Positions 1 to 5,947 of a stretch of DNA of 7,218 nucleotides are shown in pieces; positions within the stretch are counted from its first letter, which is position 1; every line of letters begins with the position of its first letter. The translations under genes were made by a program, and so were the position numbers. A model generated the notes under the pieces. The model saw only the letters and a list, made by a program, of their open reading frames with translations, ran no database searches and had not been told where the DNA came from. Source of the DNA: Marinosulfonomonas sp. (GTDB lineage: Bacteria; Pseudomonadota; Alphaproteobacteria; Rhodobacterales; Rhodobacteraceae); NCBI GenBank assembly GCA_022712735.1, contig JAFLKA010000270.1, positions 1-7,218 of the forward strand, read 5' to 3'.

Positions 1-129
1 CTGTTCCGACCAGGGAGTAGACACTCTCAGATGACAGAGTGTAGCCATAGCTGGGTTGAACTTGAGGAGTCTGTTCCGACCAGGGAGTAGACACTCTCAG
101 ATGACAGAGTGTAGCCATAGCTGGGTTGA
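1..129. repeat. Two direct copies of a 59-bp hairpin-bearing repeat, 70-bp period
   Basis: Bases 1-59 and 71-129 are identical, separated by an 11-base spacer (60-70). After base 129 the sequence diverges, so the second unit is not followed by the same spacer. Each copy holds a perfect inverted repeat, ACACTCT and AGAGTGT with the 8-base loop CAGATGAC, at 21-42 and 91-112. No coding frame runs through the repeat. The first copy starts at the window edge, so more copies may lie upstream. Repeated hairpins are typical of transposon ends, where transposases bind, but I do not recognise the family and the identity is open. Two copies with a short spacer do not fit a CRISPR array. Confidence 0.95.
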
Positions 130-147
130 GCCTCACAACCACAAATC

Positions 148-177
148 TTGACTATTTAAAGAAGCTTGGTGTAATGT
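148..177 (+). promoter_or_regulatory. Possible outward-facing promoter at the element end
   Basis: TTGACT at 148-153 matches five of six bases of the sigma-70 -35 consensus. After an 18-base spacer, TAATGT at 172-177 matches the -10 consensus at its first, second and last positions. It points rightwards into the dnaE remnant and the lipoprotein gene. Insertion sequences are known to carry outward promoters, which makes this plausible, but the -10 is weak and no transcription data are available. Confidence 0.3.
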
Positions 178-189
178 ACTGAGGTACAT
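174..189. repeat. Small perfect palindrome near the dnaE junction
   Basis: ATGTAC (174-179) and GTACAT (184-189) form a perfect 6-bp inverted repeat around the loop TGAG. It sits about 10 bases before the first DnaE-like codons and overlaps the putative -10 box. It could be a transposase-binding hairpin or an RNA hairpin near the start of a transcript. Its short length means chance cannot be excluded. Confidence 0.5.
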
Positions 190-197
190 CTTAGACC

Positions 198-1217
198 ATG
201 GCGTCTGAGGCATTGTTCAGCGTGGCGGATGGCAAGGTGGTTTACGGGCTAGGGGGCCTTAAAAACGTCGGGGTCGAGGCGATGCGATTGATTGTCGAGG
301 CGCGGGGTGAAACCGCGTTCGCCACTTTGTTCGATTTCGCGCGGCGGGTGGATATGAAGCGGGTGGGCAAGCGCCCATTGGAAATGCTGGCCCGTGCGGG
401 GGCGTTTGATGTGCTGGATCGCAACCGTGCGCGGGTGTTTGGCAGTCTGGAGCCATTGGTGGCCTATTCGGCGGCAGTGCACGAGCAGCGCAATTCAAAT
501 CAGGTGTCGCTGTTTGGCGAGGCGGGCGATGATCTGCCCGAACCACGACTGATTACGGTCGAGGACTGGTTGCCGAACGAGCGCCTGTCCGAAGAGCATA
601 AGGCGGTCGGATTTTACCTGTCGGGGCACCCGCTGGACGATTACATGGTGCCACTGAAACGCAAGGGCGTGATGACGCTGACCGAGGTCGAGCGCAAAGC
701 CGAGATGGGCGCATGTATGGTCAAAATGGCGGGGGCCGTGGCCAGCAAGCAGGAGCGTAAATCGGCGCGGGGCAACCGGTTTGCCTTTGTGCAGTTGTCG
801 GACCCGACCGGCCTGTACGAGGTCACGGTGTTTTCCGACACATTGGAAGCCGCGCGTGATTTGCTGGAGGCGGGCAACAGCGTGGTTCTGACGGTCGAGG
901 CGACAATGGAAAGTGAGCAGTTGAAACTGTTGGCGCGCGGTGTTCAAGCCGTAGACGGGGTGGCTGCCGAAGCCGGATCAATGGGATTGCGGGTGTTTGT
1001 GGAGAGCGCCGAAGCGGTGGCCTCGGTGGCGTCTGTGCTGGATCGAGCGCTCAAGGATGGCACATCACGCAGCGGCGGGCCGGTGGTTTTCTGCCTAACC
1101 GATGCGGCCCTGCCAGGAGAGGTTGAGATTTCGCTGGCAAAGGATTATCCGGTGAACCCACAGATCAAAGGCGCCATCAAAAGCCTTGGTGGTGTGGTGA
1201 CGGTAGAGGAATTCTAA
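198..1217 (+). pseudogene. dnaE: DNA polymerase III alpha subunit, 5'-truncated remnant (C-terminal 339 residues)
   Basis: This is the C-terminal part of the replicative polymerase DnaE1. Full-length proteins of the family have roughly 1,150-1,180 residues, so about 70% is missing, including the PHP domain and the palm with its catalytic aspartates. Visible parts, numbered from the ATG at 198: the helix-hairpin-helix region (about 12-75, with GLGGLKNVGVEAM); a beta-clamp-binding motif QVSLF (102-106); the family signature GFYLSGHPLDDY (138-149); an OB-fold (about 174-255, with RGNRFAFVQLSDPTG); and the C-terminal tail that in characterised relatives contacts tau. The C-terminus (ending VTVEEF) looks native. 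The ATG at 198 is probably accidental: the frame is closed at 192-194, and GAGG at 181-184 is too far away to be a good ribosome-binding site. This could be a dead duplicate, a broken gene complemented elsewhere, or an assembly break. It is DnaE1 rather than the mutagenic DnaE2/ImuC, judged by the GFYLSGHPLD motif and the full OB/C-terminal part. Confidence 0.85.
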
Positions 1218-1220
1218 CAA

Positions 1221-2240
1221 ATGCGGTTTGGTATTTTCATGTTGGCCCTGATCGGCCTTGCTGGCTGTCTGGGGCCGGTTGAACTGCCGTTACTGTCAGA
1301 TGTGGAATTGGCCGAGGACGCGCCGGAAACCGGGCTTGTGGCACCGGATGCCGCGGCCCCGAGTTCTGTGCTGGAAGAATTGCAAAGCGTGCAGAATGTG
1401 CCCGAAGTGGTCAACGAAGAAAGCGTGGCGACAGAACCTGTTGCTGTTGAGCCCGCAAAACCGCGCCGTGGATTTGCGGCGTTGTTCGGGCGGTTGGCAA
1501 AACCCTCGGAGGCAACTGCACCAAGTGCCGTTAAAGAGGCTGCCATTGCCGAGGGAGATGTTGTTCCTGAAACCCCAAGTACAGATGTAGCTGTGGCCAG
1601 CGACGAAACCGTTGAGGAGGCCGCGACAGAAGCCCCGATAGAAACCGGTGAAAACGTGGTGGTTGCCTTGATTGAGCCACAAGAGATTGCGCAACCGCGC
1701 CGCCCGCGCAACGGATTGTTTGGCCCACGCCGCGCCAAAGTCGGCCAGTTCCCGCAGGTGGAACCGGGTGTGGTTCTTCCGTTTGGCCAGATCGGTCTTG
1801 CTTGCGGTATCCGTGGTTCTGCGCTGGGCAAAGAGGTGGACCGCTTTCCCGAACGTGGCAAGGGTTACAAATTATATGACAGCAACCCATCAATAACCGG
1901 CCCGCGCACGCATTTCATAACCGGTTTCAAAGATGGCTGCCCGCGCCAGTTTACAGCCTCTCTTGCGTTACTGGATTCGCCGGTTCTGCATGAACAGCTG
2001 CTAACTGTTAGCAGCAGCGGCGCGCAACATTCGACCGCAGCCGACATTGCCTTTCAAAAAATCAGAGCGCAGGTGTGCCGGACGGGTCAAGGCAAGGCCT
2101 GCCCTGAAAAACGCATTGATGAAATGGAAAAATCCATGGCCTTTGTAACGACCTATGAACGGTTCGGCGGCAATGCCAACTGGACCGAAATTTTGTTGCA
2201 CAACGGGGCGGTTGCGGCCAATTCGGTGCACGCCCAGTAA
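1221..2240 (+). CDS. Predicted outer-membrane lipoprotein of unknown function
   Basis: The 339-residue product starts with a lipoprotein signal peptide: Arg2, a hydrophobic stretch, and the lipobox LAGC (13-16), with Cys16 the predicted lipidated residue. Residue 17 is Leu rather than Asp, which favours the outer membrane under the E. coli rule. Residues 21-160 are a low-complexity linker rich in Ala, Glu, Val and Pro, likely disordered. It is interrupted by basic motifs at 82-95 (RRGFAALFGRLAKP) and 160-173 (RRPRNGLFGPRRAK) that resemble each other. A folded domain (about 175-339) contains Cys195, Cys240, Cys286 and Cys294, possibly two disulfides in the periplasm. The start lies 3 nt after the dnaE stop, with GAGGA (1206-1210) as ribosome-binding site, so it was probably transcribed with dnaE; if dnaE is broken upstream, it needs another promoter. 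I do not recognise a functional family. It is an intact gene, not a remnant, judging by continuous reading and a proper signal peptide. Confidence 0.8.
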   Translation: MRFGIFMLALIGLAGCLGPVELPLLSDVELAEDAPETGLVAPDAAAPSSVLEELQSVQNVPEVVNEESVATEPVAVEPAKPRRGFAALFGRLAKPSEATAPSAVKEAAIAEGDVVPETPSTDVAVASDETVEEAATEAPIETGENVVVALIEPQEIAQPRRPRNGLFGPRRAKVGQFPQVEPGVVLPFGQIGLACGIRGSALGKEVDRFPERGKGYKLYDSNPSITGPRTHFITGFKDGCPRQFTASLALLDSPVLHEQLLTVSSSGAQHSTAADIAFQKIRAQVCRTGQGKACPEKRIDEMEKSMAFVTTYERFGGNANWTEILLHNGAVAANSVHAQ

Positions 2241-2265
2241 GACGCTACCCCCGTAAGGCGCTACC
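2237..2265. repeat. Near-perfect 13-bp direct repeat spanning the convergent gene ends
   Basis: GTAAGACGCTACC (2237-2249) and GTAAGGCGCTACC (2253-2265) agree at 12 of 13 bases, with a 16-base period. The first copy contains the TAA stop of the lipoprotein gene (2238-2240). The second contains the complement of the slyX TAG stop (2261-2263). It is best read as a small local tandem duplication between convergent genes. Confidence 0.7.
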
Positions 2266-2279
2266 AGTGTGGCGGGGGT
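2247..2279. terminator. Possible bidirectional terminator hairpin between convergent genes
   Basis: ACCCCCG (2247-2253) pairs perfectly with CGGGGGT (2273-2279). The 19-base loop can form a small inner stem, CCA (2264-2266) with TGG (2270-2272). The hairpin lies where the lipoprotein gene and slyX converge, the expected place for a shared terminator. There is no real T-run on either side and the right arm lies within the slyX coding end, so the call is weak. Confidence 0.3.
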
Positions 2280-2470
2280 TGATCGCTCAGGGTCACGCTG
2301 CCACCGGCATCCGCCTCGCGACTGGCTTCGCGCTCCATCAGCATACGCACGCGATTGGTCAGAAGGGCAAGTTCGCCCTCTTGGCGGGCAATAATATCCG
2401 ACAGGTCATCGACCACGCGGGTCAGGTGGGCGATTTGTTCTTCCAGCGGGCTGATTTGATCATTGCTCAT
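2261..2470 (-). CDS. slyX: SlyX family protein
   Basis: The 69-residue product matches the small SlyX family: an N-terminal coiled-coil segment with heptad hydrophobics (about 8-48, containing LEEQIAHLTRVVDDLSDIIA) followed by a short charged linker and the characteristic C-terminal proline-histidine tail (QPPPHW). The molecular function of SlyX is unknown; in E. coli the gene lies next to slyD. I chose the ATG at 2470-2468 because it gives the usual family length. A TTG at 2491-2489 would add seven residues that do not look conserved, and neither start has a strong ribosome-binding site. It is transcribed towards the lipoprotein gene (20 bp between stops) and divergently from the SH3-like pair, so the roughly 120 bp to its right must hold both promoters. 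Confidence 0.88.
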   Translation of the reverse strand: MSNDQISPLEEQIAHLTRVVDDLSDIIARQEGELALLTNRVRMLMEREASREADAGGSVTLSDQPPPHW

Positions 2471-2593
2471 GGGCCCTGTGTTACATCCCAAACGGGGGGG
2501 AGAACAAGGGTATGATTGATCGAAGTCATTGACCTGATGGTGCCGATTTGGCAGGTTGGCGTCAGGAATTCCAACGTTTGAAGGGCAAGCAAT

Positions 2594-2923
2594 ATGAACA
2601 CCATGACAATCCTTAAAACCTGCGCTGCGGCCGCCGTTGCTGTGGCGATTACTGCGCCCGTGGTCTGGGCCTATTCCGGCGAAAACTATGTGGTGTGCAA
2701 TCTGAACCCGAATGGCGATAACTTTCTGGCGCTGCGCACCTGTGGGTCAACCAAATGCAACATGACCCATAAATTGAAACCGGATACGTTTTTGCTGACG
2801 ATGAATCCAACAGCCGAAAACCGTTGGCGCGAAGTGATCGTTCTGAAGGGGCTTCAGGATGACAGCTTTTCCGGCCCGTCGGGTTGGGTTTACGATAAAT
2901 ATATCTGCGAGATCAGCTATTAA
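2594..2923 (+). CDS. Small secreted SH3-like domain protein, paralog 1
   Basis: A 109-residue exported protein. Residues 1-26 form a Sec signal peptide: Lys8, a hydrophobic Ala/Val core, and a likely cut after Val-Trp-Ala (Ala26). The mature part resembles bacterial SH3-like domains: repeated beta-strand patterns with the short motifs FLALRTCG (44-51), RWREV (77-81) and GWVYDKYIC (97-105). Four cysteines (35, 50, 55, 105) are shared with the next gene, suggesting two disulfides in the periplasm. Bacterial SH3-like domains often bind peptidoglycan or proteins, but no ligand can be inferred here. The ribosome-binding site GAAGGG (2580-2585) is 8 nt before the ATG and fixes the start; an internal ATG at 2603 is less well placed. 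A following paralog begins 7 nt after the stop, with about 63% identity in the mature part (52 of 82 aligned residues, counted by hand). Confidence 0.85.
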   Translation: MNTMTILKTCAAAAVAVAITAPVVWAYSGENYVVCNLNPNGDNFLALRTCGSTKCNMTHKLKPDTFLLTMNPTAENRWREVIVLKGLQDDSFSGPSGWVYDKYICEISY

Positions 2924-2930
2924 GAGCTTG

Positions 2931-3227
2931 ATGATTACTGTGGCGGTTGCGGCTATGATCCCCGCAATCGCCACGGCCCATTCGGGCGAGTCCTATGTGG
3001 TCTGTAATCTGGACCCGAACGGCGATAATTTTCTGGCCCTGCGCACCTGTGGTGCGACTAAATGCGAGATGCTGATGGAACTGGGACCGAACACCGGCCT
3101 GCTGGCGATTGAGCCCTATTCCGGTAGCCGTTGGCGCGAGGTGACGGTGCTCAGCGGCGCGTATATGTTGCCGGTTGGCCCTGACGGCTGGGTTTATGAC
3201 AAATATATCTGCGAAGTGGCGGACTAA
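2931..3227 (+). CDS. Small secreted SH3-like domain protein, paralog 2
   Basis: A tandem duplicate of the preceding gene, sharing the four cysteines (25, 40, 45, 94) and the motifs NGDNFLALRTCG, RWREV and GWVYDKYICE. The start is uncertain. From the ATG at 2931 the protein has 98 residues and begins with a hydrophobic stretch ending Ala-Thr-Ala (14-16) that would serve as signal peptide, but without the usual positive N-region. AAGAG (2922-2926) is a possible ribosome-binding site only 4 nt away. A TTG at 2928 would add one residue. The frame stays open back to an ATG at 2859, which adds 24 residues and overlaps paralog 1; that extension includes Ile-Lys-Ser-Leu just before the hydrophobic core, matching the position of Ile-Leu-Lys in paralog 1. 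Translation is probably coupled to paralog 1. Export seems likely from the conserved mature domain; the exact N-terminus is a guess. Confidence 0.78.
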   Translation: MITVAVAAMIPAIATAHSGESYVVCNLDPNGDNFLALRTCGATKCEMLMELGPNTGLLAIEPYSGSRWREVTVLSGAYMLPVGPDGWVYDKYICEVAD

Positions 3228-3253
3228 CCCACGCCCGCCTTGCCCCCAATCGC

Positions 3254-3304
3254 CCCTTTGGGTAAACGCATCACGCAAGATAACCCGCAAGATAACCCAA
3301 AGGG
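3254..3304 (+). promoter_or_regulatory. Possible hisS leader hairpin masking the ribosome-binding site
   Basis: CCCTTTGGGT (3254-3263) is perfectly complementary to ACCCAAAGGG (3295-3304). The right arm contains AAAGGG, which with the next A is the ribosome-binding site 7 nt upstream of the hisS ATG at 3312. If the RNA folds this way, initiation would be masked. The 31-base loop is largely the tandem repeat at 3275-3298, whose first copy also offers ACCC for a weaker alternative pairing with GGGT. There is no U-run, so translational control fits better than termination. The signal sensed, if any, is unknown. Confidence 0.45.
3275..3298 (+). repeat. Perfect 12-bp tandem repeat (two copies) in the hisS leader
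   Basis: GCAAGATAACCC occurs at 3275-3286 and again immediately at 3287-3298, with no spacer. The second copy runs into the AAAGGGA ribosome-binding site of hisS. The repeat could be replication slippage, a pair of binding sites for a regulator, or part of the leader RNA structure. Confidence 0.9.
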
Positions 3305-3311
3305 ACCCGTC

Positions 3312-4862
3312 ATGGCCAAAGTGAAAAAACAGCCCCGCCCAAAGGCGCTCCCGCCCAAGGGCTTTCGCGATTATTTCGGTGAAGAGGTAAATGCGCGTAA
3401 ATCCATGCTGGATGCGATTGCGGCTGTGTATCATCAATACGGGTTCGAGGCGCTGGAATCGGCGGCGGTGGAAACCGTCGAGGCGTTGGGTAAATTCCTG
3501 CCGGATGTGGACCGCCCCAATGATGGCGTGTTTGCATGGCAAGAGGACGAAAAGGACTGGCTGGCACTGCGGTATGATCTGACGGCGCCTCTGGCGCGGG
3601 TCTATGCACAGCACCGCAATGATCTGCCGTCGCCTTATCGTCGGTTTGCGATGGGTCCGGTTTGGCGCAATGAAAAGCCGGGGCCGGGGCGGTTTCGGCA
3701 GTTTTATCAGTGCGATGCGGATACTGTGGGCTCGGCAAGTATGGCGGCGGATGCCGAGATTTGCGCGATGTTGGCGGACACGCTCGAGGTGGTCGGCATC
3801 CCACGTGGCGACTACATTATCCGTGTGAACAACCGCAAGGTTTTAGATGGTGTACTGGAGATTGTCGCTCAAGACATTATTGATGAGAACTACCCATCTG
3901 GACCCAAAACCACCGGGCCCGATTCTGCAAACAAAATTCTCGATAGAATGGAGAGCTGGCAAGCAAACGTTCTACGTACCATCGACAAGTTTGATAAAGT
4001 TGGCGAAGCAGGTGTGCGTGAGTTGCTTGGTAAGGGACGACTGGATGCTTCTGGTGCATTTATCGACGGGGTAGGGTTAACGGATCAACAGATCGAACCA
4101 GTGATTGATTTCCTGACATCAAAGGCCACAGACACGGATGCAACCCTTGCTAATCTGCGTGTGGCAGTTGGCGATAGCGAGGTTGGGAATGAGGGCATCG
4201 ATGAATTACAACAGATTGTGGATTTGCTGGATGCCCAAGGATACGGGCCTGACCGGATCGAGATTGACCCATCCGTGGTGCGCGGCCTTGGTTACTACAC
4301 CGGTCCGGTTTACGAGGCCGAGCTGACGTTCGAGATCACCGACGAGAAGGGGCGCAAACAGCAGTTTGGCTCGGTCGCTGGTGGTGGGCGTTACGATGAT
4401 CTGGTCAAGCGGTTCACTGGCCAGATGGTGCCTGCGACGGGCATATCCATCGGGGTGGATCGGTTGCTTGCGGCGCTACAGGCCAAGGGGCGCGGCGCGT
4501 CCAAATCTGCGGGCCCTGTGGTGGTGACGGTGATGGATCGGGACCGGATGGCGGATTACCAGACGATGGTGGCGGAACTGCGGGGTGCGGGGATCAGGGC
4601 CGAGGTTTATCTGGGCAACCCGAAGAATTTTGGCAACCAGTTGAAGTATGCCGATAAGCGGTCATCGCCTGTGGCGGTGATCGAGGGTGGTGACGAGAAT
4701 GAGCGCGGTGTGGTGCAGATCAAGGACTTGATCCTTGGCGCCAAAATCGCCGAGAACGCCACGCTTGAGGAATGGAAATCCCTGCCCTCGCAATACGAGG
4801 TGCCACGCACAGAGCTGGTGGCCAAGGTGCGCGAAATCATTGCGCTACACGAGGCGGAGTGA
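3312..4862 (+). CDS. hisS: Histidyl-tRNA synthetase
   Basis: This 516-residue class II synthetase joins histidine to tRNA-His in the cytoplasm. Landmarks: RYDLTAP (87-93); motif 2 region [20 protein letters not shown] (115-134) followed by DADTVG; VNNRKVL (172-178); the His-A motif RGLGYYTG (324-331); GGGRYDDL (357-364); motif 3 [13 protein letters not shown] (377-389); and a C-terminal anticodon-binding domain (about 402-516). The [10 protein letters not shown] stretch resembles eukaryotic enzymes (FYQCDFDIAG) more than E. coli-type HisRS, as known for one alphaproteobacterial clade. The ATG at 3312 is preferred over a TTG at 3240 because it has AAAGGGA upstream and starts like relatives ([11 protein letters not shown]). 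The insertion domain (about 179-300) is about 20 residues longer than I expect for roseobacters and is encoded by DNA of lower G+C, suggesting recombination. The gene is first of a hisS-hisZ-hisG operon; its TGA shares one base with the hisZ ATG. Confidence 0.96.
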   Translation: MAKVKKQPRPKALPPKGFRDYFGEEVNARKSMLDAIAAVYHQYGFEALESAAVETVEALGKFLPDVDRPNDGVFAWQEDEKDWLALRYDLTAPLARVYAQHRNDLPSPYRRFAMGPVWRNEKPGPGRFRQFYQCDADTVGSASMAADAEICAMLADTLEVVGIPRGDYIIRVNNRKVLDGVLEIVAQDIIDENYPSGPKTTGPDSANKILDRMESWQANVLRTIDKFDKVGEAGVRELLGKGRLDASGAFIDGVGLTDQQIEPVIDFLTSKATDTDATLANLRVAVGDSEVGNEGIDELQQIVDLLDAQGYGPDRIEIDPSVVRGLGYYTGPVYEAELTFEITDEKGRKQQFGSVAGGGRYDDLVKRFTGQMVPATGISIGVDRLLAALQAKGRGASKSAGPVVVTVMDRDRMADYQTMVAELRGAGIRAEVYLGNPKNFGNQLKYADKRSSPVAVIEGGDENERGVVQIKDLILGAKIAENATLEEWKSLPSQYEVPRTELVAKVREIIALHEAE

Positions 4863-5947
4863 TGACACCCAAAGCTGATACGCGCTGTGAGGCGTCGCGC
4901 CTGTTGGGCTTCTTTGAGTCCAACGGGGCGCAAGTGGTCGAGACCGATATTTTGCAGCCCGCCGAGGTGTTGCTGGACCTGTATGGAGAGGACATCCGTG
5001 CGCGGGCTTATGTGACGTCGGACGCCTTGCGGGGCGAACAGATGCTGCGGCCTGACTTTACCGTTCCAGTGGTGCAAATGCACATGGAACACGGGGCCGA
5101 ACCTGCGCGATATGCGTATGCGGGCGAGGTGTTTCGCCGTCAGGAAGAAGACATCACACGGCCTAGCGAGTTTATGCAGGTGGGATACGAGGTGTTTGAC
5201 CGCGAGAACCCGGCGGCGGCGGATGCCGAGGTGTTTGCCCTGTTCAAAGAGGTTCTGGCACCCTTGGGATTACGAGCAGCCACGGGGGATATGGGTATCC
5301 TGATGGCTGCGGTGCGGGGGCTGTCGACGACGGACCGGCGTAAGGCAGCTTTGCTGCGCCATATCTGGCGGCCAAAACGGTTTCGGGCGTTGCTGGAACG
5401 GTTCGGCGGCAAGGTGAAAGTGCCAGCGGCGCGGGCGGCTTTGTTGGCGAGCGAGGATGCATTGGCAGATGCCGCACCGTTTAACGGATTGCGCAGTCGG
5501 GACGAGATTGAAGCGCGGATCGCTACCTTAAAAGATGATGCGGCCCAGCCGCCCATTTCCGATGGCGAGGCTGCAATTCTGGACGACATCCTGAACTTGC
5601 GGGAAAAAGCGCCAATGGTGCTGGAGCGGCTGCGCGACATTGCGGTTGATCTGCCTACGATCACGCCTGCGGTCGAAATGATGGACGCCCGCCTGACGGC
5701 GATGGCGGCACGCGGTGTGGATGTGGATGCGCTGGATTTTGAAGGCTCCTACGGGCGCACCACGCTGGAATATTACGACGGGTTTGTGTTTGGCTTTTAT
5801 GCCGAAGCGCGGCCTGATTTACCTGCCGTGGCTTCGGGTGGACGGTACGATGCGCTGACCCGTGTATTGGGACAAGGGCGCAGTATTCCGGCGGTGGGCG
5901 GCGTGATCCGGCCCGAACTGGTGAAGGCGCTGGGGGATCGGACATGA
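4862..5947 (+). CDS. hisZ: ATP phosphoribosyltransferase regulatory subunit
   Basis: HisZ is a catalytically dead relative of histidyl-tRNA synthetase that assembles with short-form HisG into a hetero-octamer, activates it and takes part in feedback inhibition by histidine. The 361-residue product keeps the class II fold signatures: RPDFTVPV (63-70), YAYAGEVFRRQEED (84-97), SGGRYDAL (325-332) and a motif 3-like AVGGVIRPE (344-352). It lacks the C-terminal anticodon-binding domain. The canonical RGLDYY-type histidine motif is replaced by GRTTLEYYDG (298-307), consistent with loss of aminoacylation. The ATG at 4862 overlaps the hisS stop (TGATG) and has GAGGCGGAG (4851-4859) in front; the open frame upstream of it (to 4772) lies inside hisS and is not likely used. 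The gene ends overlapping hisG by 4 nt, so the two partners of one enzyme are translationally coupled, which would help balance subunits. Confidence 0.94.
   Translation: MTPKADTRCEASRLLGFFESNGAQVVETDILQPAEVLLDLYGEDIRARAYVTSDALRGEQMLRPDFTVPVVQMHMEHGAEPARYAYAGEVFRRQEEDITRPSEFMQVGYEVFDRENPAAADAEVFALFKEVLAPLGLRAATGDMGILMAAVRGLSTTDRRKAALLRHIWRPKRFRALLERFGGKVKVPAARAALLASEDALADAAPFNGLRSRDEIEARIATLKDDAAQPPISDGEAAILDDILNLREKAPMVLERLRDIAVDLPTITPAVEMMDARLTAMAARGVDVDALDFEGSYGRTTLEYYDGFVFGFYAEARPDLPAVASGGRYDALTRVLGQGRSIPAVGGVIRPELVKALGDRT

Larger units (their letters stand above)
1..197. mobile_element. Probable end of a mobile element or rearrangement junction inside dnaE
   Basis: The sequence to the left of about position 198 has no similarity to DnaE in any frame, whereas recognisable DnaE sequence starts almost at once after it. 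The dnaE frame is closed by TAG at 192-194. The stretch is A+T-richer than dnaE and carries repeated hairpins (1-129) and a small palindrome (174-189), as insertion-sequence ends often do. No transposase is visible, since the rest would lie upstream of the window. The exact junction cannot be fixed: the first clear DnaE residues are Ala-Ser-Glu-Ala from about 201, so the border probably lies within about 190-200. An assembly join at a repeat is an alternative explanation. Confidence 0.45.

Noticed and set aside
72..87. LexA-like box in the left repeat (GTTC followed by GA/C-rich sequence)
   Set aside because: The alphaproteobacterial LexA site needs two GTTC half-sites 7 bases apart; only one GTTC is present here and in the first copy.
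1..129. CRISPR array
   Set aside because: Only two repeats of 59 bp with an 11-base spacer; CRISPR repeats are shorter and spacers longer, and no cas gene is nearby.
130..260. Split-intein dnaE, as in cyanobacteria, to explain the missing N-terminal part
   Set aside because: No intein C-terminal motif (His-Asn followed by Cys, Ser or Thr) or intein-like coding sequence precedes the DnaE-like residues; the frame is closed at 192-194.
1214..1861. 215-residue reading frame on the minus strand
   Set aside because: It is antisense to the lipoprotein gene, low-complexity Ser/Ala-rich, and mirrors that gene's codon bias; there is no family signal.
2492..2593. Divergent promoter between slyX and the SH3-like pair (TTGACC at 2529-2534)
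   Set aside because: A -35-like hexamer exists, but no credible -10 box lies 16-18 bases downstream; a promoter must be near here but I cannot place it.
3217..3240. Terminator after the second SH3-like gene
   Set aside because: Only a weak 5-bp GGCGG/CCGCC pairing and a two-base T tail; not convincing.
3240..3311. Extended hisS start at TTG 3240
   Set aside because: The extra 24 residues cover the inverted and tandem repeats, have no family likeness, and the ATG at 3312 has a good ribosome-binding site.
2913..3614. 233-residue reading frame on the minus strand
   Set aside because: It runs antisense through the second SH3-like gene, the leader and the conserved start of hisS; composition is His/Arg/Gln-rich as expected for a shadow frame.
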